DNA of 64,000 nucleotides from Caulobacter sp. UNC279MFTsu5.1 (GCF_900114015.1 NZ_FORN01000012.1:62001-126000), one strand, 5' to 3'. Numbered from the stretch's first letter, positions 55,066 to 63,854 are shown. Notes: a model not told the origin generated them from the sequence alone. A program made the numbers and translations.

Positions 55066-55683
55066 TTGGCCAACTTTCTGCATGAAGGCGATCTTCCGGA
55101 CGGCGCTTTCGCCGGCGCGACCGCGGTCGCCATCGATTCCGAGACCATGGGCCTGCGCCTGGGGCGCGACCCGCTGTGCGTGGTCCAGCTGTCGTCGGGC
55201 GACGGCGACGCCCACGTGGTGCGCCTGGACCGCTCGACCTATGACGCCCCCAACCTCAAGCGCCTGCTGACCGATCCGGCCGTGGTGAAGCTTTTTCACT
55301 TCGGCCGCTTCGATATCGCCATGTTCCTGTTGCATCTGGGCGTCATGACGGCCCCCGTGTACTGCACCAAGATCGCCAGCAAGCTGGCCCGCACCTATAC
55401 CGACCGCCACGGCCTGAAGGACGTGACGCGCGAACTGGTCGGCGTCGAGCTGTCGAAGGTCCAGCAGAGCTCGGACTGGGGCGCGCAGACGCTGTCGCCC
55501 GAACAGCTGGCCTACGCGGCCTCCGACGTGCTGCATCTGCACGCCCTGCGCGAGCGTTTGGACGCCATGCTGGTCCGCGAAGGCCGCATGGACCTGGCGA
55601 AGGCCGCCTTCGACTACCTTCCCCACCGCGCGGCCCTCGACCTGGCCGGCTGGGAAGACGTCGACATCTTCGCGCACAGCTGA
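55066..55683 (+). CDS. ribonuclease D-like 3'-5' exonuclease
   Basis: A 205-residue DEDDy nuclease: AIDSETMGLRLG has the first Asp/Glu pair, LFHFGRFDIAMF the second, and LAYAASDVLHLHALR the YxxxD motif. It lacks the HRDC domain of E. coli RNase D and matches the short alphaproteobacterial form. It likely trims tRNA 3' ends. TTG 55066 is preceded by GGAGACGAAGAG and gives the standard N terminus; a GTG at 54988 would add 26 residues. It heads the operon with lptC, lptA and lptB. Confidence 0.85.
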   Translation: MANFLHEGDLPDGAFAGATAVAIDSETMGLRLGRDPLCVVQLSSGDGDAHVVRLDRSTYDAPNLKRLLTDPAVVKLFHFGRFDIAMFLLHLGVMTAPVYCTKIASKLARTYTDRHGLKDVTRELVGVELSKVQQSSDWGAQTLSPEQLAYAASDVLHLHALRERLDAMLVREGRMDLAKAAFDYLPHRAALDLAGWEDVDIFAHS

Positions 55684-55694
55684 AGGCCGGAGGC

Positions 55695-56351
55695 ATGACC
55701 ACCCTCGAGGCGGACCGGGCGGGATACAGGCGGGACTTGCGCCGGTGGCGCCGTCGCTCGCGTCGCGTCCGCCTGGCGCGCGTGGTGCTGCCGATCGCCA
55801 TGGTCGCCCTCCTCTCGACGGTCGGCGGTCAGGTGGCGTGGCGCTCCATCACCGCCGGCGATCGCCGGCCGGCCGAGAGCAAGGCCCAGATCCGCATGGT
55901 CACGCCGCGCTTCTACGGCCAGTCCAGCGACGGGCGGCCGTTCATCATCACCGCCCGCTCGGCGGTGCGCGACGAAAACGACCTCAAGCGGGTGTTCCTG
56001 GACGCCCCGACCCTGACCCTGGGCGTGGGCAGCCCGGCCCCGACCCGCTCGACCGCCGACCGCGGCGTCTATCGCGAAGACACCCTGAAGCTTCAGCTGT
56101 ACGGCAATGTCCGCATGGACGACGGGGCCGGCTATCGCTTCGCCTCGGACGAGGCCCTGGTCGACACCCGCAACGGCAACACCACCGGCGAAACCGAGCT
56201 GCAAGGCGAAGGTCCTACTGGACAGGTGCAATCCAACGCATACTCCGTATATGACAAGGGCGACCGCATCATCTTCCGGGGCGGCGTCAAGACACGGATC
56301 GACCGGAAGACGGGCCAACCGGTCCCGGAACAAGGGACGGCTCCCGAATAG
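55695..56351 (+). CDS. lptC: LPS export protein LptC
   Basis: The 218-residue protein has one N-terminal membrane anchor (RLARVVLPIAMVALLSTVGG) and a periplasmic LptC/OstA-like domain (PRFYGQSSDGRPFIITARSA, FASDEALVDTRNGN). It links the LptB2FG pump to LptA in the bridge moving LPS across the periplasm. Its place directly before lptA and lptB confirms the call, because LptC sequences vary a lot. Length is close to E. coli LptC (191). Confidence 0.85.
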   Translation: MTTLEADRAGYRRDLRRWRRRSRRVRLARVVLPIAMVALLSTVGGQVAWRSITAGDRRPAESKAQIRMVTPRFYGQSSDGRPFIITARSAVRDENDLKRVFLDAPTLTLGVGSPAPTRSTADRGVYREDTLKLQLYGNVRMDDGAGYRFASDEALVDTRNGNTTGETELQGEGPTGQVQSNAYSVYDKGDRIIFRGGVKTRIDRKTGQPVPEQGTAPE

Positions 56352-56353
56352 AC

Positions 56354-56962
56354 ATGAGGACCTGGTTGATGAATCGATGGATGGCGCCGACGGCGATCGC
56401 CCTCAGCCTGTTGAGCGGCCCGGCCCTCCTGGCAGGCTTCGGGGGCGCGGCCATGGCCCAGACGACCGCCGGCGGCGGCAACAATTCCAGCGCGCCGGTG
56501 GACATCTCCGCCGACGAGCAGGAGGTCATCAACAGCCAGTGCAAGACCATCTTCCGCGGCGCGGTCGAAGTGTTGCAGGACAAGGCCCGCATGCGGGCCG
56601 CGACCATGACTGTCTACAACCGTCGCAAGACGCCCGGTAAAAACTCTTCGCCGACCGGCAACAACGACTGCGGCGACGTCGACCGCGTCGAGGCCGACGG
56701 CAACGTCTTCTACGTGACGCCCGAGCAGACCGTACGCGGCGACCACGCCGTCTACGACTACGCCACCGACACCATCGTGGTGACCGGTGACGTCGTGGCC
56801 GTCCAGGGCCAGGACGTGGCCCGCGGCGACCGCATGACGATCAAGACCAAGACCAACGACGTGAAGATGGAATCCAACGCCACGGGTCGCGGCAAGACCC
56901 GTGTGCGGGCGGTGCTCTATCCCGACCAGAACAAAGACAAGAAGCCCGCCGGCAAGCCGTAG
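56354..56962 (+). CDS. lptA: LPS export periplasmic protein LptA
   Basis: The 202-residue protein has a signal peptide (MAPTAIALSLLSGPALLAG to AMAQ) and an OstA domain (VDISADEQEVINSQCKTIFR, VRGDHAVYDYATDTIVVTG, VVAVQGQDVARGDRM). It forms the periplasmic filament through which LPS slides. It begins 2 bp after lptC. The two cysteines in NSQCKT and NDCGDV could form a disulfide. Length is normal. Confidence 0.9.
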   Translation: MRTWLMNRWMAPTAIALSLLSGPALLAGFGGAAMAQTTAGGGNNSSAPVDISADEQEVINSQCKTIFRGAVEVLQDKARMRAATMTVYNRRKTPGKNSSPTGNNDCGDVDRVEADGNVFYVTPEQTVRGDHAVYDYATDTIVVTGDVVAVQGQDVARGDRMTIKTKTNDVKMESNATGRGKTRVRAVLYPDQNKDKKPAGKP

Positions 56963-56968
56963 GAACCC

Positions 56969-57739
56969 ATGGCGTTTTCGATGCAATCCCTGGGCGTCAA
57001 CCGCGACGTGGCCACCGACGGCCTGTTCGTCGACGCGATCGGCAAGTCGTTCGGCGACCGCCCCGTCGTCAAGAGCGTCTCCCTGCGCCTCAAGCGCGGC
57101 GAGGTCGCCGGCCTGCTGGGCCCCAACGGGGCCGGCAAGACCACCTGCTTCTACATGATCACCGGCCTGGTCGCCGCCGACTACGGCTCGATCTATCTGG
57201 ACGGCGAGGACATCACCGGCCAGCCGATGTTCCAGCGCGCCCGCATGGGCGTGGGCTACCTGCCACAGGAAGCCTCGATCTTCCGGGGCATGACGGTCGA
57301 GCAGAACGTCATGGCCGTGGTCGAGATGCGCCAGAAGGACCAACGCCGGGCGCGCGAGCACGTCACCGAGATCCTGGAAGAGCTGCGCATCACCCACATC
57401 CGCAAGTCGCCGGCCGTGGCGCTGTCGGGCGGCGAGCGGCGGCGGGTGGAAATCGCCCGCGCCCTGGCCAGCGAGCCGTCGTTCATGCTGCTGGACGAGC
57501 CGTTCGCCGGCATCGACCCGCTGGCGATCTCCGACATCCGCGAAGTGGTCAGCTACCTGAAGAACCGCGGCATCGGCATCCTGATCACCGACCACAACGT
57601 CCGCGAGACGCTGCAGATGGTCGATCGGGCCTCGATCATCCACGCCGGCGAGGTGTTGTTCGAGGGCTCGCCCCAGGAGATCGTCGACAATCCCGAGGTG
57701 CGCCGCGTCTATCTGGGCGACAGCTTCGACGAACGCTGA
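56969..57739 (+). CDS. lptB: LPS export ABC transporter ATPase LptB
   Basis: The 256-residue ATPase drives LPS extraction with LptF and LptG, which are not in the window. GPNGAGKTT is Walker A, ALSGGERRRVEIARAL the signature, FMLLDEPFAGIDP Walker B and ITDHNVRETL the switch His. GYLPQEASIFRGMTVEQN is the Q-loop region. It starts 6 bp after lptA in the same operon. Confidence 0.97.
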   Translation: MAFSMQSLGVNRDVATDGLFVDAIGKSFGDRPVVKSVSLRLKRGEVAGLLGPNGAGKTTCFYMITGLVAADYGSIYLDGEDITGQPMFQRARMGVGYLPQEASIFRGMTVEQNVMAVVEMRQKDQRRAREHVTEILEELRITHIRKSPAVALSGGERRRVEIARALASEPSFMLLDEPFAGIDPLAISDIREVVSYLKNRGIGILITDHNVRETLQMVDRASIIHAGEVLFEGSPQEIVDNPEVRRVYLGDSFDER

Positions 57740-58189
57740 GGAACCGAGCTCGGTTTAGGGCCAAAGGGCCCCGCCCGTTGTCATCCCGGAAGCCTCGCGG
57801 AGGCTGTCCGGGATCCAGGAGACCGGGCGAAGGCGGTGCGGTTGCCCTGGGCCCCGGACAGCGCTGCGCGCTTCCGGGATGACAACCGTTGGGATGGACC
57901 CCTGACGGAGGGGCCTTTCGGCCCACGCAAATTTTAATTTGCTGGGCGAAACCTAGGCAAAATGTTGCGTGTCTGGCCTCAAGCGTCGCCGTGGAGGGCG
58001 TTTTCCGGTCGACCCTTCTGAAATAAACTCGAATGTGATCAGGAACTTGGCGTCGGAAGACGAGAAAAACGGCCATCTCCTTGGGCGGATGGTCGCACTG
58101 GCCCGCTTTTTGCTGGCGTTCGCGCCCCGTTAACCAGACTGCCCTTCAATGGCGATCAACAGGTTCGTTGATTTGCCCAGGAGGGCGCA
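57740..58189. other. 450-bp intergenic region upstream of rpoN
   Basis: No gene is seen. It holds a long inverted repeat (57777-57886), the short palindrome GCAAATTTTAATTTGC at 57927-57942, and a GC-rich tail with GTTAAC near 58130. The rpoN promoter must lie here. The palindrome is the only AT-rich dyad and could be an operator, but its distance from rpoN (about 250 bp) argues against this. Confidence 0.6.
57777..57886. repeat. intergenic palindromic element with 17-bp perfect arms
   Basis: GTTGTCATCCCGGAAGC (57777-57793) and its exact complement (57870-57886) enclose about 76 bases. Inner arms containing GGCTGTCCGGG and CCCGGACAGC extend the pairing. The element could end the lptB transcript or be a mobile-type intergenic repeat. 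Confidence 0.75.
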
Positions 58190-59695
58190 TTGGCTCTCGG
58201 CCACAGATTGGAGCTTCGGCAAGGCCAGGGCCTTGTCATTACGCCGCAGCTTCAGCAGGCGATCAAGCTGCTGCAGCTGTCCAATCTCGAACTCGACGCC
58301 TTCGTCGAGGCCGAACTCGAGCGCAACCCCCTGCTCCAGCGCGACGACGGCCCGGCCGAGACCGAACGCGCGCCCGAAGAGATCGCCGAACGCGCCACCG
58401 AGAACCTCGGCCTGGACGCGGTGTCCGACAGCGCCGCCAGCCAGCAGATGGACGCCGCGCCCGACGACGTCTCGCCCGGCGAGCGCGCCACCGGCGACGG
58501 GGTCGAACCCGGGGCCGAGCAGGCCGGCGGCCAGATCGACTGGTCGCGCGCCGGCGGCGGCGGCAATTTCGAGGGCGACGGCCACTACGAAGAGGCCCTG
58601 GCCCGCGCCCCCACCCTGGTCGAGCACCTGACCGAGCAGCTGGCCGTGGCCGGCCTGTCGCCCGCCCAGACCGTGGTGGCCGGGGTGCTGATCGACGCGG
58701 TCGACGACACCGGCTACCTGCGCGCCGACCTCCCGGAGGTGGCCCAGCGCCTGGGCTGCGACCTGGTCTTCGTCGAGGACGTGCTGACCGTGCTGCAAGG
58801 CTTCGAGCCGGCCGGCGTCATGGCCCGCGACGTCCGCGAGTGCCTGGCCCTGCAGCTGAAGGACGTCAACCGCTACGACCCGTGCATGGCGGCCCTGCTG
58901 GACAACCTGGACCTGCTGGCCCGCCGCGACATGACCGCCCTGCGCAAGGCCTGCGGCGTCGATGACGAGGACCTGCGCGAGATGGTCGCCGAGATCCGCG
59001 CCCTGACCCCTCGCCCCGGCTCGGCCTTCCACAGCGATCCGCCCCAGACCCTGGTGCCCGACGTCCACGTGCGCGAGACGCCCGGCGGCCTGTGGCACGT
59101 GGAGTTGAACACCGACACCCTGCCCAAGGTGCTGGTCGACCAGCGCTACCACGCCCGCGTCAGCAAGGGCGCGCGGACCGAGCAGGAGAAGACCTTCGTC
59201 TCCGACAGCTTCGCCACCGCCAACTGGCTGGTCAAAAGCCTCGACCAGCGGGCCAAGACCATCCTGAAGGTCTCCAGCGAGATCGTCCGCCAGCAGGACG
59301 GCTTCCTGGCCTACGGCGTCGAGCACCTGCGGCCGCTGAACCTGAAGACCGTGGCCGACGCCATCGGCATGCACGAATCGACCGTCAGCCGGGTGACCTC
59401 CAACAAGTACATCGCCACCCCGCGCGGGGTGTTCGAGCTGAAATACTTCTTCACCTCGGCGATCCAGGCCACCGAGGGCGGCGAGGCCCACTCGGCCGCC
59501 AGCGTGCGCCACAAGATCAAGGGCCTGGTCGAGGCCGAGCGCACCGAGGCCGACGTCCATTCCGACGACCGCATCGTCGAGATCCTCAAGGAAAGCGGCG
59601 TCGACATCGCCCGCCGCACGGTGGCCAAGTACCGCGAAGCGCTGCGGATCCCGTCCTCGGTCGAGCGGCGTCGCTTGATCAAGGAAACCGCCTGA
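58190..59695 (+). CDS. rpoN: RNA polymerase sigma-54 factor
   Basis: The 501-residue protein has the glutamine-rich activator-interacting region I (QGLVITPQLQQAIKLLQLSN, residues 12-31), an acidic linker near 50-150, the core-binding region, a helix-turn-helix (VADAIGMHESTVSRVTSNKY) and the RpoN box ARRTVAKYRE at 474-483. TTG is the start, with AGGAGGG four bases upstream. It directs promoters for nitrogen, flagellar and stalk genes in Caulobacter-type bacteria. Its region is followed by hpf and ptsN as in many proteobacteria. Confidence 0.96.
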   Translation: MALGHRLELRQGQGLVITPQLQQAIKLLQLSNLELDAFVEAELERNPLLQRDDGPAETERAPEEIAERATENLGLDAVSDSAASQQMDAAPDDVSPGERATGDGVEPGAEQAGGQIDWSRAGGGGNFEGDGHYEEALARAPTLVEHLTEQLAVAGLSPAQTVVAGVLIDAVDDTGYLRADLPEVAQRLGCDLVFVEDVLTVLQGFEPAGVMARDVRECLALQLKDVNRYDPCMAALLDNLDLLARRDMTALRKACGVDDEDLREMVAEIRALTPRPGSAFHSDPPQTLVPDVHVRETPGGLWHVELNTDTLPKVLVDQRYHARVSKGARTEQEKTFVSDSFATANWLVKSLDQRAKTILKVSSEIVRQQDGFLAYGVEHLRPLNLKTVADAIGMHESTVSRVTSNKYIATPRGVFELKYFFTSAIQATEGGEAHSAASVRHKIKGLVEAERTEADVHSDDRIVEILKESGVDIARRTVAKYREALRIPSSVERRRLIKETA

Positions 59696-59752
59696 CCTCA
59701 TGCGCCCCGACAGCCGTGTTCCGCGTTTTGTGAAGGCGGCTGAAGGCGAGTC

Positions 59753-60364
59753 ATGACCACCCAGAAACTGTCCGACGTCATCGAAGGGTTCGGCGAGGAC
59801 GCGCGTCCCGTCCTGACCGTCGGCCAGATGCTTGAGCAGTTCGACAGCCGCGCCTTCGGGGCCATGCTGCTGGTGTTCGGCCTGCTGAACTGCCTGCCCC
59901 TGCCCCCGGGCTCGTCGACGATCCTCAGCCTGCCGATCTTGCTGCTGGCCCCGCAGATCGCCTGGGGTTCCGACATCCCCTGGCTGCCGCGCAAGCTGGT
60001 CGAGCACCCCCTCAAGCGCGACGACCTGCGCGGACTGTTCCGTAGGCTGACGCCGATCGTCCGGCGAATGGAGCTGGTCACCCGCCCCCGGCTGAGGATC
60101 CTGTTCGGCCCGGTCGGCGAGCGGCTGATCGGCGTGGTCTGCACCCTGCTGGCCCTGGTGCTGGTGCTGCCGATCCCGCTGGGCAACCTGGCGCCGGGCG
60201 CGACCGTGGCCGTCCTGGCCCTGGCCCTGCTGCAGCGCGACGGCCTGCTGGCCCTGCTGGGCTACCTGATGGCGGCGACCAGCGTGGGCCTGCTGGTGCT
60301 GAGCGCCGGCGTGGTGGCCGCCGCGGTCGACCGGCTGCTGCATCTGATTCCGGGGCTGTTCTAA
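59753..60364 (+). CDS. ExoD-like membrane protein
   Basis: The 203-residue protein fits the ExoD family of exopolysaccharide synthesis: FGAMLLVFGLLNCLPLPPGS, SLPILLLAPQIAWGSDIPW, then three or four hydrophobic helices. ExoD affects succinoglycan production in Sinorhizobium; its molecular role is unclear. It sits between rpoN and hpf, where it is not usual in other proteobacteria. Transcription with rpoN is likely as the gap is 57 bp. Confidence 0.82.
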   Translation: MTTQKLSDVIEGFGEDARPVLTVGQMLEQFDSRAFGAMLLVFGLLNCLPLPPGSSTILSLPILLLAPQIAWGSDIPWLPRKLVEHPLKRDDLRGLFRRLTPIVRRMELVTRPRLRILFGPVGERLIGVVCTLLALVLVLPIPLGNLAPGATVAVLALALLQRDGLLALLGYLMAATSVGLLVLSAGVVAAAVDRLLHLIPGLF

Positions 60365-60415
60365 GGCGCTTCCGCAACGCTTGACACCAGACCCAGACGG
60401 GCGCGTTGATACGGC

Positions 60416-61048
60416 ATGCAAGTCCAAATCTCCGGCAAGCATGTCGACGTTGGCGAGGCTCTGCGAGCGCGAGTCTCCGACGAAATCGCCCTGAGCATCG
60501 GCAAGTATTTCGACCGCGGCGGCGACGCCGATGTCGTGATCAGCAAGGAGGGCTTCGCCTTCCGGGTCGATTGCTCGGTCAAGCTGGCTTCGGGCCAGCA
60601 GCTGATCAGCCACGGTGCGGGCGGCGACGCCCACGCGGCCTTCGACGCCGCCCTGGCCAAGATCGAGACGCGCATCCGGCGCTACAAGCGGCGGCTGAAG
60701 AGTCACTCGATCGCCGCCACGGCCAAGCAGGCGGAAAACGCGGCCATGTACGTGCTGCGCGCGCCTGACAGCGACGAGATCGACACCGACGACTGGAGCG
60801 TCGAGGACGAGCACCCCGCCGGCGCCCCCGCGGGCATGATCATCGCCGAGACCCAGGCCTCGCTGAAGATCATGACCGTTTCCATGGCGGTCATGGAACT
60901 GGACTTGACCGAGTCCCAGGCAATCGTGTTTAGGAACGCCGCCCACGACGGTTTGTCGGTGGTCTACAGGCGGCCTGACGGAAATATCGGTTGGATCGAC
61001 CCCGAACGCACCAAGTCGCTGAACGGGCACGCACCGGCCGCTAGCTGA
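60416..61048 (+). CDS. hpf: ribosome hibernation-promoting factor, long form
   Basis: The 210-residue protein has the N-terminal ribosome-binding domain (VQISGKHVDVGEALRARVSD, FRVDCSVKLASGQQL, YDAL-like CDAALAKIETRIRRYKRRL) and, after a flexible linker, the C-terminal dimerisation domain (MAVMELDLTESQAIVFRNAA, YRRPDGNIGWIDPER). The long form joins two 70S ribosomes into 100S dimers in stationary phase. Its position between rpoN and ptsN is conserved. Confidence 0.94.
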   Translation: MQVQISGKHVDVGEALRARVSDEIALSIGKYFDRGGDADVVISKEGFAFRVDCSVKLASGQQLISHGAGGDAHAAFDAALAKIETRIRRYKRRLKSHSIAATAKQAENAAMYVLRAPDSDEIDTDDWSVEDEHPAGAPAGMIIAETQASLKIMTVSMAVMELDLTESQAIVFRNAAHDGLSVVYRRPDGNIGWIDPERTKSLNGHAPAAS

Positions 61049-61145
61049 TCGAACCTCGGATCGGTCGACGCGTTTCGGTAGGCCCCCGTCTCGGCCAGAG
61101 GCGGCGACGAAGCGCGACGACCGACTGCGAGCGAGTTTCCACACC

Positions 61146-61616
61146 ATGACCATCGGCGATCTACTGGAGCCCGGCGCGGTCACCCTCAGAGTCAGCGCCG
61201 CCAACAAGCGTCAGGTTCTCGGCGTCATCGCCGACGTCGCCGCCCGCGTGTTCGGCGTCGACGCCAACGAGGCGCTGGAAGGCCTGGTCGAGCGCGAGAG
61301 CGCCGGGTCTACCGGCGTGGGCCAGGGCGTGGCGATTCCCCACGCGCGGCTGTCGGGCATAGACCGGGTGCGCGTGGTGTTCATGCGCCTGGAGACCCCG
61401 GTGGCGTTCGGGTCGGTCGACGACAAGCCCGTGGACCTGCTGGTGGCGCTGTTCGCGCCCCGCGACGCCGATTCCAGCCACCTGCGGGCCCTGGCCCGCA
61501 TCTCGCGGATGATGCGTCAGCCCGAGCTGCGCGAGCAGCTGCGCAAGGCCCGCTCGGCCGACGCCGTGCACGTGATGCTGACCCAGGCCCACGAGAGCAA
61601 GCCCACGGCGGCCTGA
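61146..61616 (+). CDS. ptsN: nitrogen PTS EIIA component
   Basis: The 156-residue EIIA-Ntr protein receives phosphate from NPr at H66 in GQGVAIPHARLSG. LFAPRDADSSHLRALARISRMM is typical. It regulates nitrogen, carbon and potassium systems by protein contacts. It is the last gene of the rpoN/hpf/ptsN group and is followed by a convergent gene. Confidence 0.95.
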   Translation: MTIGDLLEPGAVTLRVSAANKRQVLGVIADVAARVFGVDANEALEGLVERESAGSTGVGQGVAIPHARLSGIDRVRVVFMRLETPVAFGSVDDKPVDLLVALFAPRDADSSHLRALARISRMMRQPELREQLRKARSADAVHVMLTQAHESKPTAA

Positions 61617-61640
61617 CCGCGCGGGGCTACAGGGCTTCGA

Positions 61641-62150
61641 TCAGAACCCCGCCATGTCGTCGGCGAACCACGCCAGGGCGGCGGGATCGTCATACGCGCA
61701 GCCGACAAGAACCTTGCCGTCCAGGGCGCCCTGGTGGAGCTGGTAGGCGATGATCCTGCGCCCGTCGTCGATCCGCCGCTCGGCCGGTCCATAGGATTCG
61801 GGCGCCAATTGCAGCCGGTCGACGACCGCGGCCGACGCCTGGCCCGCAACGACCATGGCGATCCGGCCCGGCGAGACGTAGACGGCGTCCGTGGAATAGC
61901 CCAGCGCGCCGACCGGCGCGGTCAGGCGGTAGAGGTTGCCCGACGGCGCGGCGAAGACCTGGGTCGGCGCCTTCATCCCGGCGTCCTCGGCGGCGAGCGC
62001 GGTCATCAGGGTCGCGACGGCGCCGTCGTCGATCCGGCAGGACAGGGCGCGGGCCAGCAGGCTTTCGCGGGCGAACGCGGCCGAGGGCGCGGCGGCCAGC
62101 GTCACCAAGACCGCGGCCAGGATCGGCCTCGCCCGCCAGGGTCGAGTCAT
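61641..62150 (-). CDS. exported hypothetical protein
   Basis: The 169-residue protein has a signal peptide (RARPILAAVLVTLAAAPSAAF, cleavage near AFA-RE). The mature part shows LSCRIDDGAVATLMTAL, GNLYRLTAPVGALGYSTD, VYVSPGRIAMVVAG and AYQLHQGALDGKVLVGCAYDD, with two cysteines that could bond. No family is recognised. It starts 5 bp after the cyclophilin stop, so the two are cotranscribed. Confidence 0.8.
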   Translation of the reverse strand: MTRPWRARPILAAVLVTLAAAPSAAFARESLLARALSCRIDDGAVATLMTALAAEDAGMKAPTQVFAAPSGNLYRLTAPVGALGYSTDAVYVSPGRIAMVVAGQASAAVVDRLQLAPESYGPAERRIDDGRRIIAYQLHQGALDGKVLVGCAYDDPAALAWFADDMAGF

Positions 62151-62155
62151 CGCCG

Positions 62156-62764
62156 TCAGACCCGCTTCATGCCGATGATCTTCACCGGCGGGTTCAGCAT
62201 CTGGCCCTTCATGGCCGGATAGAGGGCCGGGCCGTCGGCCTTCAGGGCCAGGATCGTCTTGACGACGTCCAGGCCCTGGACCACGCCGCCGAACGCCGCG
62301 AAGCCCTGGTTGTCGCCCGCCGCGCCGGGATGGGCGTCCAGATAGGGCTGGGGGCTGGCGCAGATGAAGAAATCGCAAGTGGCCGTGCCGGGGGCGTTGC
62401 GGGCCATGGAAATGGTCCCGGCCCGGTGCTTGATCCCCGTCTGCCGGGTGCTTTCGTGGGCGATGGGCGCGAAGCGGCGCACCCGGTCGGGCGGCCCGCC
62501 CTGGATCGAGCCGGCCCCCTTGACGCCCTTGGTCCTCGAGGCGCGGTAGAAGGTCCCGCCGTCGTATTTATGAGCATCGACATAGCGCAGGAAATTGGCC
62601 GAGGTGATCGGCGCCTTGCCGCTTTCCAGCTCGACGACGATCGTCCCGTGATCGGTCTGGATCGCCACCCGGGGCTTCGGCGCGGCCGCCAGGACGGGAA
62701 GGGGGCTGGCCGCCAGGAGCCCGGCGGCTCCCAGCACGGTGCGACGTCCGATCCAGGTGTTCAT
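62156..62764 (-). CDS. cyclophilin-type peptidyl-prolyl isomerase with Tat-like signal
   Basis: About 202 residues. The N terminus MNTWIGRRTVLGAAGLLAAS has an RR pair and a hydrophobic core, so export could be by Tat or Sec. The cyclophilin domain shows TIVVELESGKAPITSANFL, YDGGTFYRASR, TISMARNAPGTATCDFFIC and GFAAFGGVVQGLDVVKTI. The RSDxxP region of the active site is partly divergent. GAGGA lies nine bases before ATG 62764; ATG 62773 is an alternative. Confidence 0.9.
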   Translation of the reverse strand: MNTWIGRRTVLGAAGLLAASPLPVLAAAPKPRVAIQTDHGTIVVELESGKAPITSANFLRYVDAHKYDGGTFYRASRTKGVKGAGSIQGGPPDRVRRFAPIAHESTRQTGIKHRAGTISMARNAPGTATCDFFICASPQPYLDAHPGAAGDNQGFAAFGGVVQGLDVVKTILALKADGPALYPAMKGQMLNPPVKIIGMKRV

Positions 62765-62880
62765 GCTCGCCATTCCTCGCCTGATGCTCGCGACTCCTTA
62801 GCGCGGCGAGGACGGGCGCGTCGACAGGGCGGCGACGGCGCGGGCGCGGATCGAGCTTCAGCCGCGCGCTCTCCACAAAC

Positions 62881-63012
62881 TCCGTCATTCTCGCCCTCGT
62901 GGCGAGAATCCCTCGATCCGCCGCAGGTGTGGGAGAGTGGCGCGCCAGCGCGCCAAGGCGTTTGCCCGTCAGCTGAAGCAGGGATTCCCGCCACAAGGGC
63001 GGGAATGACGGA
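62881..63012. repeat. intergenic repeat of two nested hairpins
   Basis: TCCGTCATTC (62881-62890) and its complement (63003-63012) flank two perfect 9-bp stems: ATTCTCGCC/GGCGAGAAT around CTCGT (62887-62909) and ATTCCCGCC/GGCGGGAAT around ACAAG (62984-63006). The unit lies between the cyclophilin and DUF1150 genes and looks like a recurrent intergenic element. Confidence 0.8.
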
Positions 63013-63059
63013 CTACAGAGGATGGCCTGTCCGCCAAGACCAGTCGAAGGTCGCGCCTC

Positions 63060-63329
63060 CTAGTGCACCGAGACCGGCGCCAGTTCGTGGGCGAGGGCGG
63101 CGGCGACGGCCGCGTCCTTGTCGGTCAGCACGGCCAGGCGGGCGCCGTCGGCGCGACACACCGCGTACAGGGTCTGGTCAGGAGACAGCTCGACCTCGTC
63201 GGTCACGCCCACCGGCACGTCGGCCAGGATCTCGGCCGCCTTGATCGGGCGGACATAGACCAGGTCCGGGGCGCCCAGGGCCGCGAAGGCCTCGGCGGAG
63301 AAGAACGGGGTAGCGGGGTTCGGTGTCAT
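63060..63329 (-). CDS. DUF1150 family protein
   Basis: The 89-residue protein contains FAALGAPDLVYVRPIKAAE and LYAVCRADGARLAVLTDKDAAVAAAL, matching DUF1150, a small alphaproteobacterial family of unknown role that is usually encoded next to small heat-shock proteins. A strong AGGAGG ribosome site lies upstream of the ATG. Gene order, 99 bp after hsp20 on the same strand, supports a stress-linked operon. Confidence 0.9.
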   Translation of the reverse strand: MTPNPATPFFSAEAFAALGAPDLVYVRPIKAAEILADVPVGVTDEVELSPDQTLYAVCRADGARLAVLTDKDAAVAAALAHELAPVSVH

Positions 63330-63428
63330 AAGACCACCTCCTAAAAAGGGGAACGCCCCATGCCGCGTCCGGGTTCAGACCGCGGCCCCGGGGACTGTCG
63401 TCGGGCTGTCGTCGGGCTGTCCGGGCGC

Positions 63429-63854
63429 TCAGCCCACCGAGCGGATCGGGATGCGGCGGACCAGCCGTTCGGGTTCCGGACGGGCCAGGTCCACGTGCAG
63501 CAGGCCATGCTCGAGCGTGGCGGCGGTGACTTCCATGCCGTCGGCCAGCACGAAGGTCCGCAGGAAGCCGCGGGCCGCGATGCCGCGATGCAGATAGGCC
63601 TTGTCGGCCTCGGGCTTGCCTTCCGCCTCGCGCCGCCCGGCCACCACCAGCTGGCCGCCTTCGACGGTCACCTGCAGCTGGTCGGGCGAGAAGCCGGCCA
63701 CCGCCAGGGTGATGCGCACCCCGCCGTCCTCGGCCTGCTCGACATTGTAGGGCGGATAGCTTTCGGCGGCGGCCTTGGCCGCGCGCTCGATCAGGTCTCG
63801 GGTGTGTTCGAAGCCCAGCAGGAAGGGGCTGTCGAACAGGATCGTCCGGGTCAT
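63429..63854 (-). CDS. Hsp20/alpha-crystallin small heat-shock protein
   Basis: The 141-residue protein has the alpha-crystallin domain (YPPYNVEQAEDGGVRITLAV, QLQVTVEGGQLVVAGRRE, YLHRGIAARGFLRTFVLADG, ATLEHGLLHVDLARPEPE) and a C-terminal IPI motif (RRIPIRSVG). It holds unfolded proteins during stress. ATG 63854 gives the usual IbpA-like N terminus MTRTILFDSPFLLGFE; an earlier frame from 63893 is unlikely. Confidence 0.93.
   Translation of the reverse strand: MTRTILFDSPFLLGFEHTRDLIERAAKAAAESYPPYNVEQAEDGGVRITLAVAGFSPDQLQVTVEGGQLVVAGRREAEGKPEADKAYLHRGIAARGFLRTFVLADGMEVTAATLEHGLLHVDLARPEPERLVRRIPIRSVG

Noticed and set aside
58130..61207. A long minus-strand frame opposite rpoN, ExoD-like and hpf
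   Set aside because: Three well-supported plus-strand genes cover it, and the translation has no known domain.
61152..61600. Minus-strand frame opposite ptsN
   Set aside because: ptsN has its active-site His motif; the opposite product has no features.
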